DNA of 64,000 nt from G963676655 sp963678305 (GCA_963678305.2 CAXXVV010000003.1:434001-498000), one strand, 5' to 3'; shown: positions 1 to 9,205, counted from the stretch's first letter. Notes: generated from the letters alone by a model not told the origin. Translations and numbers: made by a program.

Positions 1-108
1 GCGTCCGAAGGCTTCCATTGTCAGAAAAAACACCAATTCAAAATGAGGCACCCTGCCTGTCGGGATTTTTCGTTCCAACGCGGCGATAAAATTTTCTCTC
101 GACGTCAT
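1..108 (-). CDS. URO-D family protein, N-terminal fragment (cut by window edge)
   Basis: Only the first 36 codons are inside the window. The translation begins MTSRENFIAALERK and continues through a segment with RVPHFELVFF. This opening is typical of the uroporphyrinogen decarboxylase / corrinoid methyltransferase (URO-D) superfamily, where a short helix precedes the first barrel strand. A strong ribosome-binding site, GGAGG at 116-120, stands 7 bases ahead of the ATG and fixes the start. Whether this is a true HemE or one of the many methyltransferase paralogues cannot be told from 36 residues. Confidence 0.55.
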   Translation of the reverse strand, partial: MTSRENFIAALERKIPTGRVPHFELVFFLTMEAFGR

Positions 109-131
109 TAGATCACCTCCGGTGAAATAAT

Positions 132-1571
132 TTATACGTTTATTTCGTCCATTTCGGCGTTAAGAAATTTCTTGTTGTCTTCAAGGATCGGCCGGACTTC
201 TTCATTCAGAAAATCATCCACCTGCTGCGGGGAACGTCCGACAAAAGCGACCGGATCGACCAGATCGTCAATCTTGCCGGCAATCGCAGCAAAGACCGGG
301 TCCGCTTTGAGGCGATTTAGCAAATCATTATCTCCGCCTTCCTCTTTTATCTGCTTGGCTGCATCCATCGAATGTTCGCGGATCGCTTCATGCAACGCCT
401 GGCGGTCGCCGCCGGCCTGAACCGCGGCCATCATAATATTCTCCGTCGCCATAAACGGCAGTTCCGCCGCTACCCGGCGGGCGATAACATTTGGCCAGAC
501 CTGAATTCCGTCAATAATGTTGGCAACCAGCGATAAAATAACATCCGCGCCCAGAAATGCTTCCGGCAATGAGATGCGCCGGTTGGCGGAGTCGTCCAAA
601 GTACGCTCGAACCATTGATTGGCATGGGTGTTAGCCGGATTGGCGGGCAGACTCATGACGTAACGCGCCAATGAACATACCCGTTCACTGCGCATGGGAT
701 TGCGCTTATAAGCCATCGCGCTGGAACCGACCTGTTTCTTGCCGAACGGTTCTTCGATCTCACGTAAATTAGCCAGTAACCGGATATCACCGCACATCTT
801 GTACGCGGATTGAGCGATTCCGGACAGCATGGACAGGACAAAGTAATCCACCTTCCGGGTATAAGTCTGGCCGCTGACGCCAACGATCTTTTCAAACCCC
901 ATTTCATCAGCCACCATCCGGGCAAGTTTTTTTACTTTATCGTGATCACCATTGAACAACGCCAGAAAACTGGCCTGGGTTCCGGTAGTACCTTTGACGG
1001 AACGGAACGGCAGCGCCGCCAGTTCATGATCGAGCCGGTCAAGGTCGAAAACAAAGTCCTGCAAATACAGGGTGAAACGCTTGCCGACCGTGGTCAGCTG
1101 GGCCGGCTGATAGTGAGTGAAGCCCAATGCCGGCATCTCTTTATATTGATCACACAGATCCGCCAACAGGCTGATCACTTTCAACAATTTTCCACGGACG
1201 ATCTTTAAGCCGTCACGAATCTGAATCAGTTCGGTATTGTCGGTAACAAAACAGCTGGTCGCGCCAAGATGGATGATCGGCATCGCGGCCGGACACTGAG
1301 TGCCGAAAGTATGGATATGGCTCATCACGTCATGACGTAATTCATTTTCCTTGGCGACGGCCATCTCGAAATCAATATCGTCCAGATGAGAGCTCATCTG
1401 CGCTATCTGCTCGTCGGTAATTTCCAGACCGAGCTCTTTTTCAGCTTTAGCCAGGGCCAGCCAGAGGCGGCGCCAGGTCGAATGTTTCTTCTGGGCCGAC
1501 CAGTTAAAGCTCATTTCTTTGCTGGCATAACGCCCTGTTAACGGATTTTCATAACTGTTATGTGACGACAT
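132..1571 (-). CDS. purB: adenylosuccinate lyase (eukaryote-type)
   Basis: Adenylosuccinate lyase acts twice in purine synthesis: it releases fumarate from SAICAR and from adenylosuccinate. The fumarate-lyase signature is present as GSSAMAYKRNP near residue 281, and the catalytic-region motif THYQPAQ lies near residue 150. At 479 residues it is longer than the common bacterial enzyme of about 430 residues. From memory of the human ADSL sequence, its motifs (ENPLTGRYAS, QWFERTLDDSANRR, PFMATENI, KQEGGDND-like EEGGDNDL) match the vertebrate subtype closely. The signature proline of SSAMPYK is replaced by alanine. It stands alone, just downstream of the PadR/HAAS pair and upstream of a URO-D gene. 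The ATG at 1571 agrees with homologue starts. Confidence 0.95.
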   Translation of the reverse strand: MSSHNSYENPLTGRYASKEMSFNWSAQKKHSTWRRLWLALAKAEKELGLEITDEQIAQMSSHLDDIDFEMAVAKENELRHDVMSHIHTFGTQCPAAMPIIHLGATSCFVTDNTELIQIRDGLKIVRGKLLKVISLLADLCDQYKEMPALGFTHYQPAQLTTVGKRFTLYLQDFVFDLDRLDHELAALPFRSVKGTTGTQASFLALFNGDHDKVKKLARMVADEMGFEKIVGVSGQTYTRKVDYFVLSMLSGIAQSAYKMCGDIRLLANLREIEEPFGKKQVGSSAMAYKRNPMRSERVCSLARYVMSLPANPANTHANQWFERTLDDSANRRISLPEAFLGADVILSLVANIIDGIQVWPNVIARRVAAELPFMATENIMMAAVQAGGDRQALHEAIREHSMDAAKQIKEEGGDNDLLNRLKADPVFAAIAGKIDDLVDPVAFVGRSPQQVDDFLNEEVRPILEDNKKFLNAEMDEINV

Positions 1572-1714
1572 ACTTATTCCTTTTTCATTAATGTATTTAC
1601 ATCCTTATAATTTAGCACGTTTTCGTGGTTCAGGAAAGTTCAAAGTGCAAAAAACAGCGCAAAAACGTCAAGGATGGTTACACATTATAGCAGAATAAGC
1701 TGGCAAGAAACTAT

Positions 1715-3868
1715 TTATTTATCAAGTTCCTTACGCATTTGATCATTCAAGTCTTTAGTCACCGCGGCTTCCAGCCCGGTAAAAGAGGCGGCTTTCCCGT
1801 AAATTATCTTGTCCTGTTTAATGAGCGAAGCCTGACGCCAGCCAAGATACGGTCCGACAAACAAAGTCATAAAGATCATTGCCAATGCCAGGACCGGAAC
1901 CCAGGCCCGGGCCAAAGCACCGTAATATAACGCGTATGGCTTTCTCATGGAAAAATATTGGATAATGAACATCACAAAAATAATCGTCAATAAAGCCGCG
2001 ACAACCATAACACAAACCAGACAGTATGGCGATACCTGATTTTTTGTGCTGAACATCTCAGCCGGCAGGAGAGCAATAACACTGAATATCAAAAGGCTCC
2101 CGCAAATGAGAATTTTCTTTAACAAGTGTTTTTTAAGTTCCGGAACGGGGACATCCAGATCAATACATCTTTGTCTGACATATTGCCTGGTCTGAATAAA
2201 TAATATCGACGGAATAATAAGCAGCAACAACGCAAATTGCGCGGCCAGATTGGCCATGCTTATCGCACAATTATAACGGTGTCCGCCAATCCCGCCAAGT
2301 AAACTGATGATCAGATAAGTCATCAAAGGTAAGCATATTGCCAACAGGAAGACTTTGCCGATTAATTTTAGCGGAGGAGCAAGCAGCAAAGCCTTTCTTT
2401 TGGTACGAAAACGCCAGTATAAAGCAGTCAACAATGCACCGATGATTGAAAAGAAAAAGATCTGGTTCAAGACAAGCAGAAGACCTTTTTCCGCAACTGT
2501 ATATTCCACCTTGGAACTTACCTCATAATCCTCTTCTTTAAATTTACTGTGCCTCCCGACGGCCGGAAGCAGCATTGTTGCCAGAAGACCTGATTTTTTC
2601 AGGGTATCCCAATCAGGCCCTTCCTTTTTTTTCCTTTCTTTCCAGTTTGAGATGATTGCGGTAATCGATTTCAACTCGGATTCAGTTTGGGTTGCGACTT
2701 TCATTTTTCCGGCTTTCCGGTAAATTCCGGGAATTTCCTTTTCCGCAAGCCCGGCAATTGCATAATCAACCAGGACACTGATTAAAAAAGGTGAATTTTG
2801 AGAAATCTGTCGCAAATAAGTTTTCCATTGATTAACAATTCTCAATGCTTCAGCTTCATGTCCTGCTTTTTGCAGTTGTGCTGCATAAAGCCACATGCCC
2901 CTTGCAACACTGCGTTTGTAGGTTTCATTGGGCAATAAAGTGCCTGCGGCAAGGGCAATCTGACGAATACACTGGACAACTGTTGTTGGTTCTCCTATGA
3001 TTGCCAGCCGTTTCTTGAGTAATGGCATGATATAGGTATTATAATATTTCTTCCGGGTCCCCTTCAAATATTCATGCACAGCTTGCTTCATTAACTCCGG
3101 ATCTTTAACTTTTAAAGTATGTTCATAATTATATATTGTAAACTTTTTGTTTTTTTCCTTGATCCCGATTTTTTTTGAATCCAGCTTAGCTGCCTGGTCA
3201 AGCAGAATCCCGGCCGCAAGATAGTTATACAACGCATTATCCGGGTCAACCTGTTCCGCATCTCTCAATGCTTTCAATACTTTCTGTTGAGCATTTGGAT
3301 CTTTTTTATTAAAACTCAACAAGTGCATAATGTAATTGGCGCGATACATCTTATTCTCAGGATATTTTTCAACCAGCGCATATTGTTGATCCGCCCGGTT
3401 TTTACGGGAAAGATCCCCGGATAAAATCAACTTTTCTTCATTGGTAATTTTTTTATTGCGATACCACCAACTGCTGCCAGAATTTTCTTCCGTAAATCTA
3501 TATAAAGCGTGTTCATTAAAAACTACCCCGGTAGCAGATAAACCCGACAAGCCGCTGCCAGAGAAAAAAACGCATAAAATTACCGCCGGCACCAGAATTA
3601 TCCAGGCCAGCTTTCGCAAATGAGCTTTTAGCTTCATCCGGGACATATTAGCCTCGATCAAACCATCCGCAACCTGAATCGTTTCACCAAAATGTTTTAG
3701 CGCGGCTTCTTCACTCTCTCCGTCTGACATCCCCGATGCCCGGCATTCCTCCACTTTGTCATCAAAATGCGATCGCAATTCATTCGTCACATCCAAACGC
3801 ACTTCGAGATCAGCGTCCAACCCAGCCGTCACCTGCTCCAACAGATTATCTATTTTATTGTTGTGCAT
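1715..3868 (-). CDS. HAAS/permease-prefix membrane protein, partner of PadR
   Basis: The 717-residue protein starts with a cytoplasmic helical domain (about residues 1-75, with acidic LRSHFDDKVEE and EEAALKHFGE) typical of the HAAS / permease-prefix domain that accompanies PadR regulators. One membrane helix follows (about 87-107), then a long extracytoplasmic alpha-helical region with TPR-like spacing (about 150-400). The last 250 residues contain several membrane helices. The ATG is preceded by GGGGGA. It begins 14 bases after the padR stop, so the two form an operon. In known PadR/HAAS pairs the membrane protein senses or transmits an envelope signal. That role is inferred here, and no enzyme domain was recognised. 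Confidence 0.7.
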   Translation of the reverse strand: MHNNKIDNLLEQVTAGLDADLEVRLDVTNELRSHFDDKVEECRASGMSDGESEEAALKHFGETIQVADGLIEANMSRMKLKAHLRKLAWIILVPAVILCVFFSGSGLSGLSATGVVFNEHALYRFTEENSGSSWWYRNKKITNEEKLILSGDLSRKNRADQQYALVEKYPENKMYRANYIMHLLSFNKKDPNAQQKVLKALRDAEQVDPDNALYNYLAAGILLDQAAKLDSKKIGIKEKNKKFTIYNYEHTLKVKDPELMKQAVHEYLKGTRKKYYNTYIMPLLKKRLAIIGEPTTVVQCIRQIALAAGTLLPNETYKRSVARGMWLYAAQLQKAGHEAEALRIVNQWKTYLRQISQNSPFLISVLVDYAIAGLAEKEIPGIYRKAGKMKVATQTESELKSITAIISNWKERKKKEGPDWDTLKKSGLLATMLLPAVGRHSKFKEEDYEVSSKVEYTVAEKGLLLVLNQIFFFSIIGALLTALYWRFRTKRKALLLAPPLKLIGKVFLLAICLPLMTYLIISLLGGIGGHRYNCAISMANLAAQFALLLLIIPSILFIQTRQYVRQRCIDLDVPVPELKKHLLKKILICGSLLIFSVIALLPAEMFSTKNQVSPYCLVCVMVVAALLTIIFVMFIIQYFSMRKPYALYYGALARAWVPVLALAMIFMTLFVGPYLGWRQASLIKQDKIIYGKAASFTGLEAAVTKDLNDQMRKELDK

Positions 3869-3882
3869 GGATTTTCCCCCTG

Positions 3883-4209
3883 TTACGCGAACAAGAGAAC
3901 ATTAACGGATTGAGCGAACAGATTCCATTCCTCCTTTTTTTCGGCCAGAACGGCCGCGCCTCTCTGGGTCAGGGCATAGTATTTGCGGCGTTTGCCGTTG
4001 TCGGCAATCTGCCAACTGCTCTCGATCAATTTGGCCGCTTCGAGCCGATGAAGACAGGGATACAAAGTCCCTTCCTTCCATTGAAAAGCGTTTTTAGTCT
4101 TTTCATTAACGAGCTTGATGATCTCATACCCGTACATCGTTTTGTTACTGAGCAAATTCAGAATTACCGGTTCTGCTACTCCGCGCATTAAATCACTGTT
4201 GATAGCCAT
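3883..4209 (-). CDS. PadR-family transcriptional regulator
   Basis: At 108 residues this is a typical short PadR repressor of the subfamily 2 kind: a winged helix (residues about 10-85, with LSNKTMYGYEI and the GTLYPCLHRLE motif that marks the recognition helix region) and a short C-terminal dimerisation helix. GGAGG sits 8 bases before the ATG. It is the first gene of an operon with the HAAS-domain membrane protein. The promoter directly upstream carries an inverted repeat just after the -10 box, so autorepression is very likely. The inducing signal is unknown. Confidence 0.9.
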   Translation of the reverse strand: MAINSDLMRGVAEPVILNLLSNKTMYGYEIIKLVNEKTKNAFQWKEGTLYPCLHRLEAAKLIESSWQIADNGKRRKYYALTQRGAAVLAEKKEEWNLFAQSVNVLLFA

Positions 4210-4229
4210 TTTATACCTCCGCTGGTTAT

Positions 4230-4279
4230 ATACATAGTCTGTCTATGTATAGAATAAATGATAAAACCGGATTTGTCAA
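4230..4279 (-). promoter_or_regulatory. PadR operon promoter with operator
   Basis: On the minus strand, -35 TTGACA (4274-4279) and -10 TATTCT (4251-4256) are separated by 17 bp. Immediately downstream is a perfect inverted repeat, ATACATAG-TCTGT-CTATGTAT (4230-4250), which would cover the transcription start. The position and the ACAT/ATGT arms suit a PadR dimer and suggest autorepression. Confidence 0.75.
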
Positions 4280-4380
4280 CAGCGAAAATATATTTTTATG
4301 ATATTATTTAAAAAGATAATAGTCAGACATATTGATTATATATAAATCATAAGATGCAGTAATGCAAAGAATTACAGAAG

Positions 4381-5622
4381 TCACGGGCGTTGAAACTTAT
4401 GAATCATCTTCAAAAGATTTGGCGTCTTGTCCGCTTTCAGCCCAAACCGCTCAAAAAACATGGTAAGCAGCCTTTCGGCATGACTTTCCGGACTACTGAC
4501 CAGGTCCGCGGCGGAACGCTCCAATTGAATCGACAAAGATTTTCCCTGAAATACCGGTGGTTTTGTCTTGACCGGAAGTCCGTCGAGAGCAATTCCATCG
4601 AGACCGTTAACCCGGCAATAAATATTAATGATCTTATCCGTCAAACCTAATTCAACATAAAACCTGGCGGTAAAATAGACCGCTTCAGCTAACAGCTTAA
4701 CGATCAGATTAAAATCAATTGATCCCGGTTCCTTCGGAAAACGACGCATAAAATGCAGCATACCGGTATAAAAAAACTGCCACATCCTCTCTCCTTCTTC
4801 ATGTAAAGAACGCACCCCGACATTAGTCGGATAAAGATCATTTATCACGGCCTTGTCAATAAACGGACTGCCCGGAAACAGATGCAGAGCGCAGTCGAAA
4901 GCGCTGCGCAACTGGTCGTCACTGAACAAGTGCGGGTCAAAAGTAGCCGGCGCGGCGGAATATTCCGCAAGGATATCTTCGTTAAAACCGAACTTGTGAT
5001 AAAATGCCTGCCGGGCATTTTGCCTCTGTTCACGGAATTTAGTAACGCCGTTCTCATCAGTCGGCTGATCTTGCTGTTCATAAAGGATACCGCGCAGCAT
5101 CCGGCCCAGTTCCTCCCGTTGATTTCTCAGCGCCCGCTGAATGAGAGCGTGAATTTCTCCGGCCCGGTGAGCAGCCCGGCTGGAAGCGTCCGGAGTTCGA
5201 ATATAGAAGACTCCCTGCTGCAATTCCCGATCACAGGGTCTGCTGCAAACATGCGGAACATTGCGAAAACGCTGAATAACAAAAACGGCATATTGCTTGC
5301 CATCAACCACCGGTCTTTCAATCGTAAACTCAATCGGCGGGTCAACATGTGCATTGATAAAACCGCCGACTAAGGAAGGATCAAATGAACGCGCCTGAGC
5401 ATTAGTCAGTCCGGTCAAAACGGACGGACGCCCGGTGCGGTCTTCTCCAACTCCGACTACAAGGTAACCGCCTTTTGTATTTGCTAAAGCCAGACAGTGA
5501 CGCACGAACTTGGCTTTTCCTGCCGAAGACAACTCTTTAAAGTTCTGAGCCGCCTTATAGTCCAGTTCATCCGATTCAATTCCCCGGGTAATCAATTCTT
5601 TCCAGTTTATATAGTCCGCCAT
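4381..5622 (-). CDS. AlbA_2 (Schlafen-like) domain protein
   Basis: Residues about 15-150 form an AlbA_2 / divergent-AAA-4 type domain: the ESDELDYKAA opening (compare ExxxxEfK), the CLALANTKGGYLVVGV segment and a later basic FYIRTPDASSRA segment are its usual landmarks. The C-terminal 250 residues are mostly helical and were not recognised. Such proteins are often predicted nucleic-acid-binding regulators or defence-linked components, but nothing beside this gene indicates a defence system. It has its own promoter at 5656-5684 and no co-directional partner close by, so it is probably monocistronic. Confidence 0.7.
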   Translation of the reverse strand: MADYINWKELITRGIESDELDYKAAQNFKELSSAGKAKFVRHCLALANTKGGYLVVGVGEDRTGRPSVLTGLTNAQARSFDPSLVGGFINAHVDPPIEFTIERPVVDGKQYAVFVIQRFRNVPHVCSRPCDRELQQGVFYIRTPDASSRAAHRAGEIHALIQRALRNQREELGRMLRGILYEQQDQPTDENGVTKFREQRQNARQAFYHKFGFNEDILAEYSAAPATFDPHLFSDDQLRSAFDCALHLFPGSPFIDKAVINDLYPTNVGVRSLHEEGERMWQFFYTGMLHFMRRFPKEPGSIDFNLIVKLLAEAVYFTARFYVELGLTDKIINIYCRVNGLDGIALDGLPVKTKPPVFQGKSLSIQLERSAADLVSSPESHAERLLTMFFERFGLKADKTPNLLKMIHKFQRP

Positions 5623-5655
5623 AGAAAATTCCGATTAAATTTTGAACAACAATTA

Positions 5656-5684
5656 ATAATATGCGGGGAATCATGCAATGTCAA
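5656..5684 (-). promoter_or_regulatory. promoter of the AlbA_2-domain gene
   Basis: Minus-strand -35 TTGACA (5679-5684), 17-bp spacer and -10 TATTAT (5656-5661). Transcription would start near 5649, leaving a leader of about 27 bases before the ATG at 5622. Confidence 0.65.
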
Positions 5685-5746
5685 GCCTAATGATAAATCT
5701 TTTAATATTTCATTTGCCGATATCAAGAACATGAATATATTTTAAA

Positions 5747-5765
5747 ATTAGACGGTTTGACTATA
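5747..5765 (-). repeat. dispersed 21-bp quasi-palindrome, copy 1
   Basis: The minus strand reads TATAGTCAAACCGTCTAAT. It shares the TCAAACCGTCT core with copies at 13782 and 61099 and is related to the ATAATCAAACTGTACGATTAT form at 26588, 26611 and 32588. It lies between the end of the 5808-6278 gene and the AlbA_2 gene promoter. Confidence 0.6.
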
Positions 5766-5807
5766 GTTTTTACACAAGGAGCTTTATATTAAAAAGTTAT
5801 GGATTAT

Positions 5808-6278
5808 TTAGTGTGCAAGCTCAGGAGGTTGGGGATCTGGTTCTTCGAGCAATTTTTTCAAGGCCAGCCGTATAAGGATATAATCCTCATCTTCCCGCCA
5901 GCGAAGAATACCAAAAGTTATCATTGTCAATCCCATTAACGAGAGAAAGACTCCAATATTAATCATAATCAGACCATAAATTTTAATATCAAAACGTGTT
6001 TCCTGAATGTCGCGCATTTTCAACATACAGCCTAGCAGATGAATGTTTCGTTCATCCTGTGGAGCATATACCGCTTTTTTAAAATCTTTCTCAAGGTCAT
6101 AAGACTTCTTTTCATTTACCCACTGAAAACCTCGGTTAAAATTGTATAATCCAAGTAAAAACCAGAAAACAGCAAAAACAAACAAATTTATACGTTTTTT
6201 CTTGAAGGATGCAACCAGTTTGTCATATTTACGGATTTTTTTGAGGGCGATAATTCTATCCTGTTCAGTCAGCGGCAT
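5808..6278 (-). CDS. small membrane protein, two helices, unknown function
   Basis: The 156-residue protein has a basic cytoplasmic N-terminus (LKKIRKYDKLVASFKKKR), a first membrane helix around residues 30-47, a soluble segment of about 50 residues, and a second helix around 103-125, ending with a charged tail. It resembles no family I can name. AAGGAGA precedes its ATG. It starts 25 bp after the last nucleotide-sugar gene in the same direction, so it is probably the last gene of that operon, although nothing in it points to sugar metabolism. Confidence 0.6.
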   Translation of the reverse strand: MPLTEQDRIIALKKIRKYDKLVASFKKKRINLFVFAVFWFLLGLYNFNRGFQWVNEKKSYDLEKDFKKAVYAPQDERNIHLLGCMLKMRDIQETRFDIKIYGLIMINIGVFLSLMGLTMITFGILRWREDEDYILIRLALKKLLEEPDPQPPELAH

Positions 6279-6303
6279 ATCTCTTCTCCTTAAAATTGAT
6301 TAA

Positions 6304-7290
6304 TTAAGTCAGATTTTTCCAGTACCATTCGGCCGCCTCGTTCAAGCCAGAAATAAAATCATGGGAAGGTTTATAGCCAAGCAGTTTTCCGGCTTTCGAA
6401 ATGTCAGCCAGAGAATGAGGAATATCTCCGCTTCTGAAATCTCCATAGACAGCTTCAATCCTAGCAATTTCCGGGTCAAATTGGCTTAACGCAGCACGAA
6501 TAGTTTCGAACAGGGTATTCAAATCTGTACGTCCCCCGCAGGCAACATTGTAAACAGTATTAACGGCGACCGGATTTTTAGTAATCGCGGCTAATTGATT
6601 AGCCTGAAGAACATTATCAATATAGGTAAAATCCCGGGAGTAACTACCGTCACCGTTGATGACCGGAGGTTCATGTCGAATCAAAGACTGGACAAATTTG
6701 GGAATCACCGCCGCATAAGCACCATTCGGATCCTGACGGCGGCCAAAAACATTGAAATACCGCAGGCCAATCGTCTCAATACCATAAATATCACTGAAAT
6801 TCGCCGCATAAAGTTCATTGACATATTTAGTGATCGCATAAGGCGACAGTGGATTCCCGATATTGTCTTCGACTTTCGGCAATTCTTTGCTGTCGCCATA
6901 AGTTGAGGAGCTGGCGGCATAGACAAAACGCTTGACTCCGGCATCCCGGGCCGCAGTCAGCATTTTCACGAATCCGCCAATATTTACTTCCGTAGTCGTT
7001 ATCGGGTCCTCTATCGAGCGCGGAACCGATCCCAACGCCGCCTGATGCAGGACATAATCAACCTTTTCACAAGCCTTGGCGCAGGTTGAAAAATCCCGGA
7101 TGTCTCCCTCTAACAGCGTAAATGCGGGGTTATCAATGAAAGGCTCTATATTTTCTTTATTACCGGTGCTGAAATTATCCAGGCAAACGACCTGATTTTC
7201 CTGCTGCAACAATGCTTCCACAAGATTTGATCCAATAAAACCGGCTCCGCCCGTTACTAAAACGCGAGATTTTGTTATCAAGGACTCCAT
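6304..7290 (-). CDS. UDP-N-acetylglucosamine / UDP-hexuronate 4-epimerase (WbpP/TviC type)
   Basis: Extended short-chain dehydrogenase fold with NAD-binding GGAGFIGSNL at residues about 15-24, catalytic Ser-Thr-Tyr region ASSSTYG and the YAITK tyrosine-lysine pair. The NVFGRRQDPNGAYAAVIPKF and GDGSYSRDFTYIDNV segments are very close to the WbpP/TviC epimerases that interconvert UDP-GlcNAc with UDP-GalNAc or their uronic acids in surface-polysaccharide synthesis. At 328 residues its length is normal. It starts 4 bases after the UDP-glucuronate decarboxylase gene stop. A plain UDP-glucose 4-epimerase role cannot be excluded. Confidence 0.85.
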   Translation of the reverse strand: MESLITKSRVLVTGGAGFIGSNLVEALLQQENQVVCLDNFSTGNKENIEPFIDNPAFTLLEGDIRDFSTCAKACEKVDYVLHQAALGSVPRSIEDPITTTEVNIGGFVKMLTAARDAGVKRFVYAASSSTYGDSKELPKVEDNIGNPLSPYAITKYVNELYAANFSDIYGIETIGLRYFNVFGRRQDPNGAYAAVIPKFVQSLIRHEPPVINGDGSYSRDFTYIDNVLQANQLAAITKNPVAVNTVYNVACGGRTDLNTLFETIRAALSQFDPEIARIEAVYGDFRSGDIPHSLADISKAGKLLGYKPSHDFISGLNEAAEWYWKNLT

Positions 7291-7294
7291 TACA

Positions 7295-8239
7295 TCAGCC
7301 TTGTTTGATTAAGTTCTCAAAATAGTCAATTGTGCGGGACAGACCTTCGCGCAATTGAGTAGTAGGTTCCCAGCCAAGAATTTCCTTGGCTTTGGAAATA
7401 TCGGGTTGGCGCTGTCTCGGATCATCCTGCGGCAAGTCCATATAAATAAGTTTTGAGTTGGAATTTGTCAGTTCGATCGTTAATTCAGCCAACTCTTTAA
7501 TAGTAAATTCACCGGGATTACCGATATTGATCGGGCCGGTGATCTCTTTCGGGGTATCCATCATCCGGATCATCGCGTCAATCAAGTCGTCACGATAGCA
7601 AAAACTGCGGGTTTGGGAACCATCGCCATAAATCGTAATATCTTCGTTCCTCAACGCCTGCAGGATAAAATTGCTGACAACCCGCCCGTCGTTCGGATGC
7701 ATTTTAGGGCCATAGGTGTTGAAAATACGAACCAGCTTGGTTTCAAGTCCGAACTGCTGGTTGTAGGTGTAGAATAAGGTTTCGGCGCAGCGTTTACCTT
7801 CGTCGTAGCAGGAACGCGGGCCAATCGTGTTTACATTCCCCCAATATGATTCAACTTGAGGATGCACTGCCGGGTCGCCATAGATCTCGGAAGTTGAGGC
7901 TTGCAGGATTTTGGCTTTGACCCGTTTTGCCAGTCCAAGGACATTGATGGCGCCATGAACGCAGGTTTTAACCGTCTGAACCGGGTCAAACTGGTAGTGA
8001 ATAGGTGAAGCCGGACATGCCAGGTTGTAAATTTCATCGACTTCCAGATATATCGGGAACGTCACATCGTGACGCATAACTTCGAAGCGGGGATTGTCAA
8101 TCAGGCTATAAATATTCTGTTTATCGCCGGTAAAAAAGTTATCCAGGCAGATCACTTCGTTTCCCATAGCCAGCAGTCTTTCACAAAGAAATGACCCAAG
8201 AAAGCCGCTGCCGCCGGTTACCAGTATTGATTTTGTCAT
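7295..8239 (-). CDS. UDP-glucuronate decarboxylase (UDP-xylose synthase)
   Basis: Converts UDP-glucuronic acid to UDP-xylose with bound NAD. The 314-residue protein has the family's landmarks: GGSGFLGSFLCERL at the N-terminus, NLACPASPIHYQ, ASTSEIYGDP, the YDEGKR catalytic tyrosine-lysine motif and NTYGPKMHPNDGRVVSNF. It is the soluble bacterial form without a membrane anchor. The start is fixed by the glycine-rich motif lying 7 residues in. It sits within a tight minus-strand run of nucleotide-sugar genes, 13 bases after the GDP-fucose synthase stop. Confidence 0.93.
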   Translation of the reverse strand: MTKSILVTGGSGFLGSFLCERLLAMGNEVICLDNFFTGDKQNIYSLIDNPRFEVMRHDVTFPIYLEVDEIYNLACPASPIHYQFDPVQTVKTCVHGAINVLGLAKRVKAKILQASTSEIYGDPAVHPQVESYWGNVNTIGPRSCYDEGKRCAETLFYTYNQQFGLETKLVRIFNTYGPKMHPNDGRVVSNFILQALRNEDITIYGDGSQTRSFCYRDDLIDAMIRMMDTPKEITGPINIGNPGEFTIKELAELTIELTNSNSKLIYMDLPQDDPRQRQPDISKAKEILGWEPTTQLREGLSRTIDYFENLIKQG

Positions 8240-8252
8240 CGGTATATACTCC

Positions 8253-9200
8253 TTATCGATCTACATTACCGTTTTTATGTAATTCACGAAACTCTTTAAT
8301 TGTTCTGGTGATGCCCTCATCCAGCGAAATCTCCGGCGACCACCCCAGTGCCGCGGCCCGTGAGCTATCGGTCAATTTGCGATACATACCGTCCGGTTTT
8401 GACGTATCCCAGGAGATTTTTCCGGTATAGCCGGCGGCTTTTGCGACCTTTTCGGCCAATTCCTTGATCGAGATGTCACTGCCGTAACCGATATTTACCA
8501 CTTCCGGTTCGTCTCGCTCCTGCAAAAAGAAATAGACCGCATTTGCCACGTCGTCAACATGAAGAAACTCACGCAAAGAAATACCAGACCCCCAAACTAC
8601 GACTTCCGGGGCATTGTTTTCAACCGCTTCCACAAAGCGCCGGATAAAAGCCGGGAAAACGTGACTGTTGACCGGATCGTAATTATCATTTGTTCCGTAT
8701 AAATTACACGGCATCAGGCTTACCGTTTTAAAGCCGTATTGTCTGGACAGATAAAGACACAGTTTATATCCGGCAATCTTGGCCAGGGCATATCCCTCAT
8801 TCGTCGGCTCCAGCGGCCCGGTCAGCAAATATTCCTCCTTGATCGGCTGCTGCGCCTCGCAGGGATAAATACAGCTGCTGCCAAGAAAACAGAGTTTTTT
8901 CACCTCATGCAGATAAGACTGGTAAATCACATTATTCTGGATCTGCAGATTTTCCAGCAGGAATTCCGCCGGATGGTTTTTATTAGCCATTATTCCGCCG
9001 ACTCTTGCCGCGGCCAATACTACATAATCAGGCTTTTCCACATCAAAAAAATCTTTAACCGCCGTCTGGTTGCAAAGGTCCAGTTCAGAGTGCGTCCGGG
9101 TCAAAATATTGGTAAAACCTTCACGCTCAAGTTTGCGGACAACCGCACTGCCCACCATTCCACGATGACCGGCCACAAATATTTTATCATTCTTTTCCAT
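8253..9200 (-). CDS. fcl: GDP-L-fucose synthase
   Basis: Epimerises and reduces GDP-4-keto-6-deoxymannose to GDP-L-fucose using NADPH. Recognised by AGHRGMVGSAV near residue 10, LAAARVGGI, the GSSCIYP motif with catalytic serine and cysteine, the YALAKIAGYK tyrosine-lysine motif, and PCNLYGTNDNYDP. Length of 315 residues is standard. It follows gmd with only 5 bases between the genes, so the pair that makes GDP-fucose from GDP-mannose is adjacent and surely co-transcribed. Confidence 0.95.
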   Translation of the reverse strand: MEKNDKIFVAGHRGMVGSAVVRKLEREGFTNILTRTHSELDLCNQTAVKDFFDVEKPDYVVLAAARVGGIMANKNHPAEFLLENLQIQNNVIYQSYLHEVKKLCFLGSSCIYPCEAQQPIKEEYLLTGPLEPTNEGYALAKIAGYKLCLYLSRQYGFKTVSLMPCNLYGTNDNYDPVNSHVFPAFIRRFVEAVENNAPEVVVWGSGISLREFLHVDDVANAVYFFLQERDEPEVVNIGYGSDISIKELAEKVAKAAGYTGKISWDTSKPDGMYRKLTDSSRAAALGWSPEISLDEGITRTIKEFRELHKNGNVDR

Positions 9201-9205
9201 TGTTC

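Noticed and set aside
1616..1627. Palindrome CACGTTTTCGTG upstream of purB, considered as a purine-repressor operator
   Set aside because: It is short, no PurR-like gene is present and no matching site was found at other purine genes.
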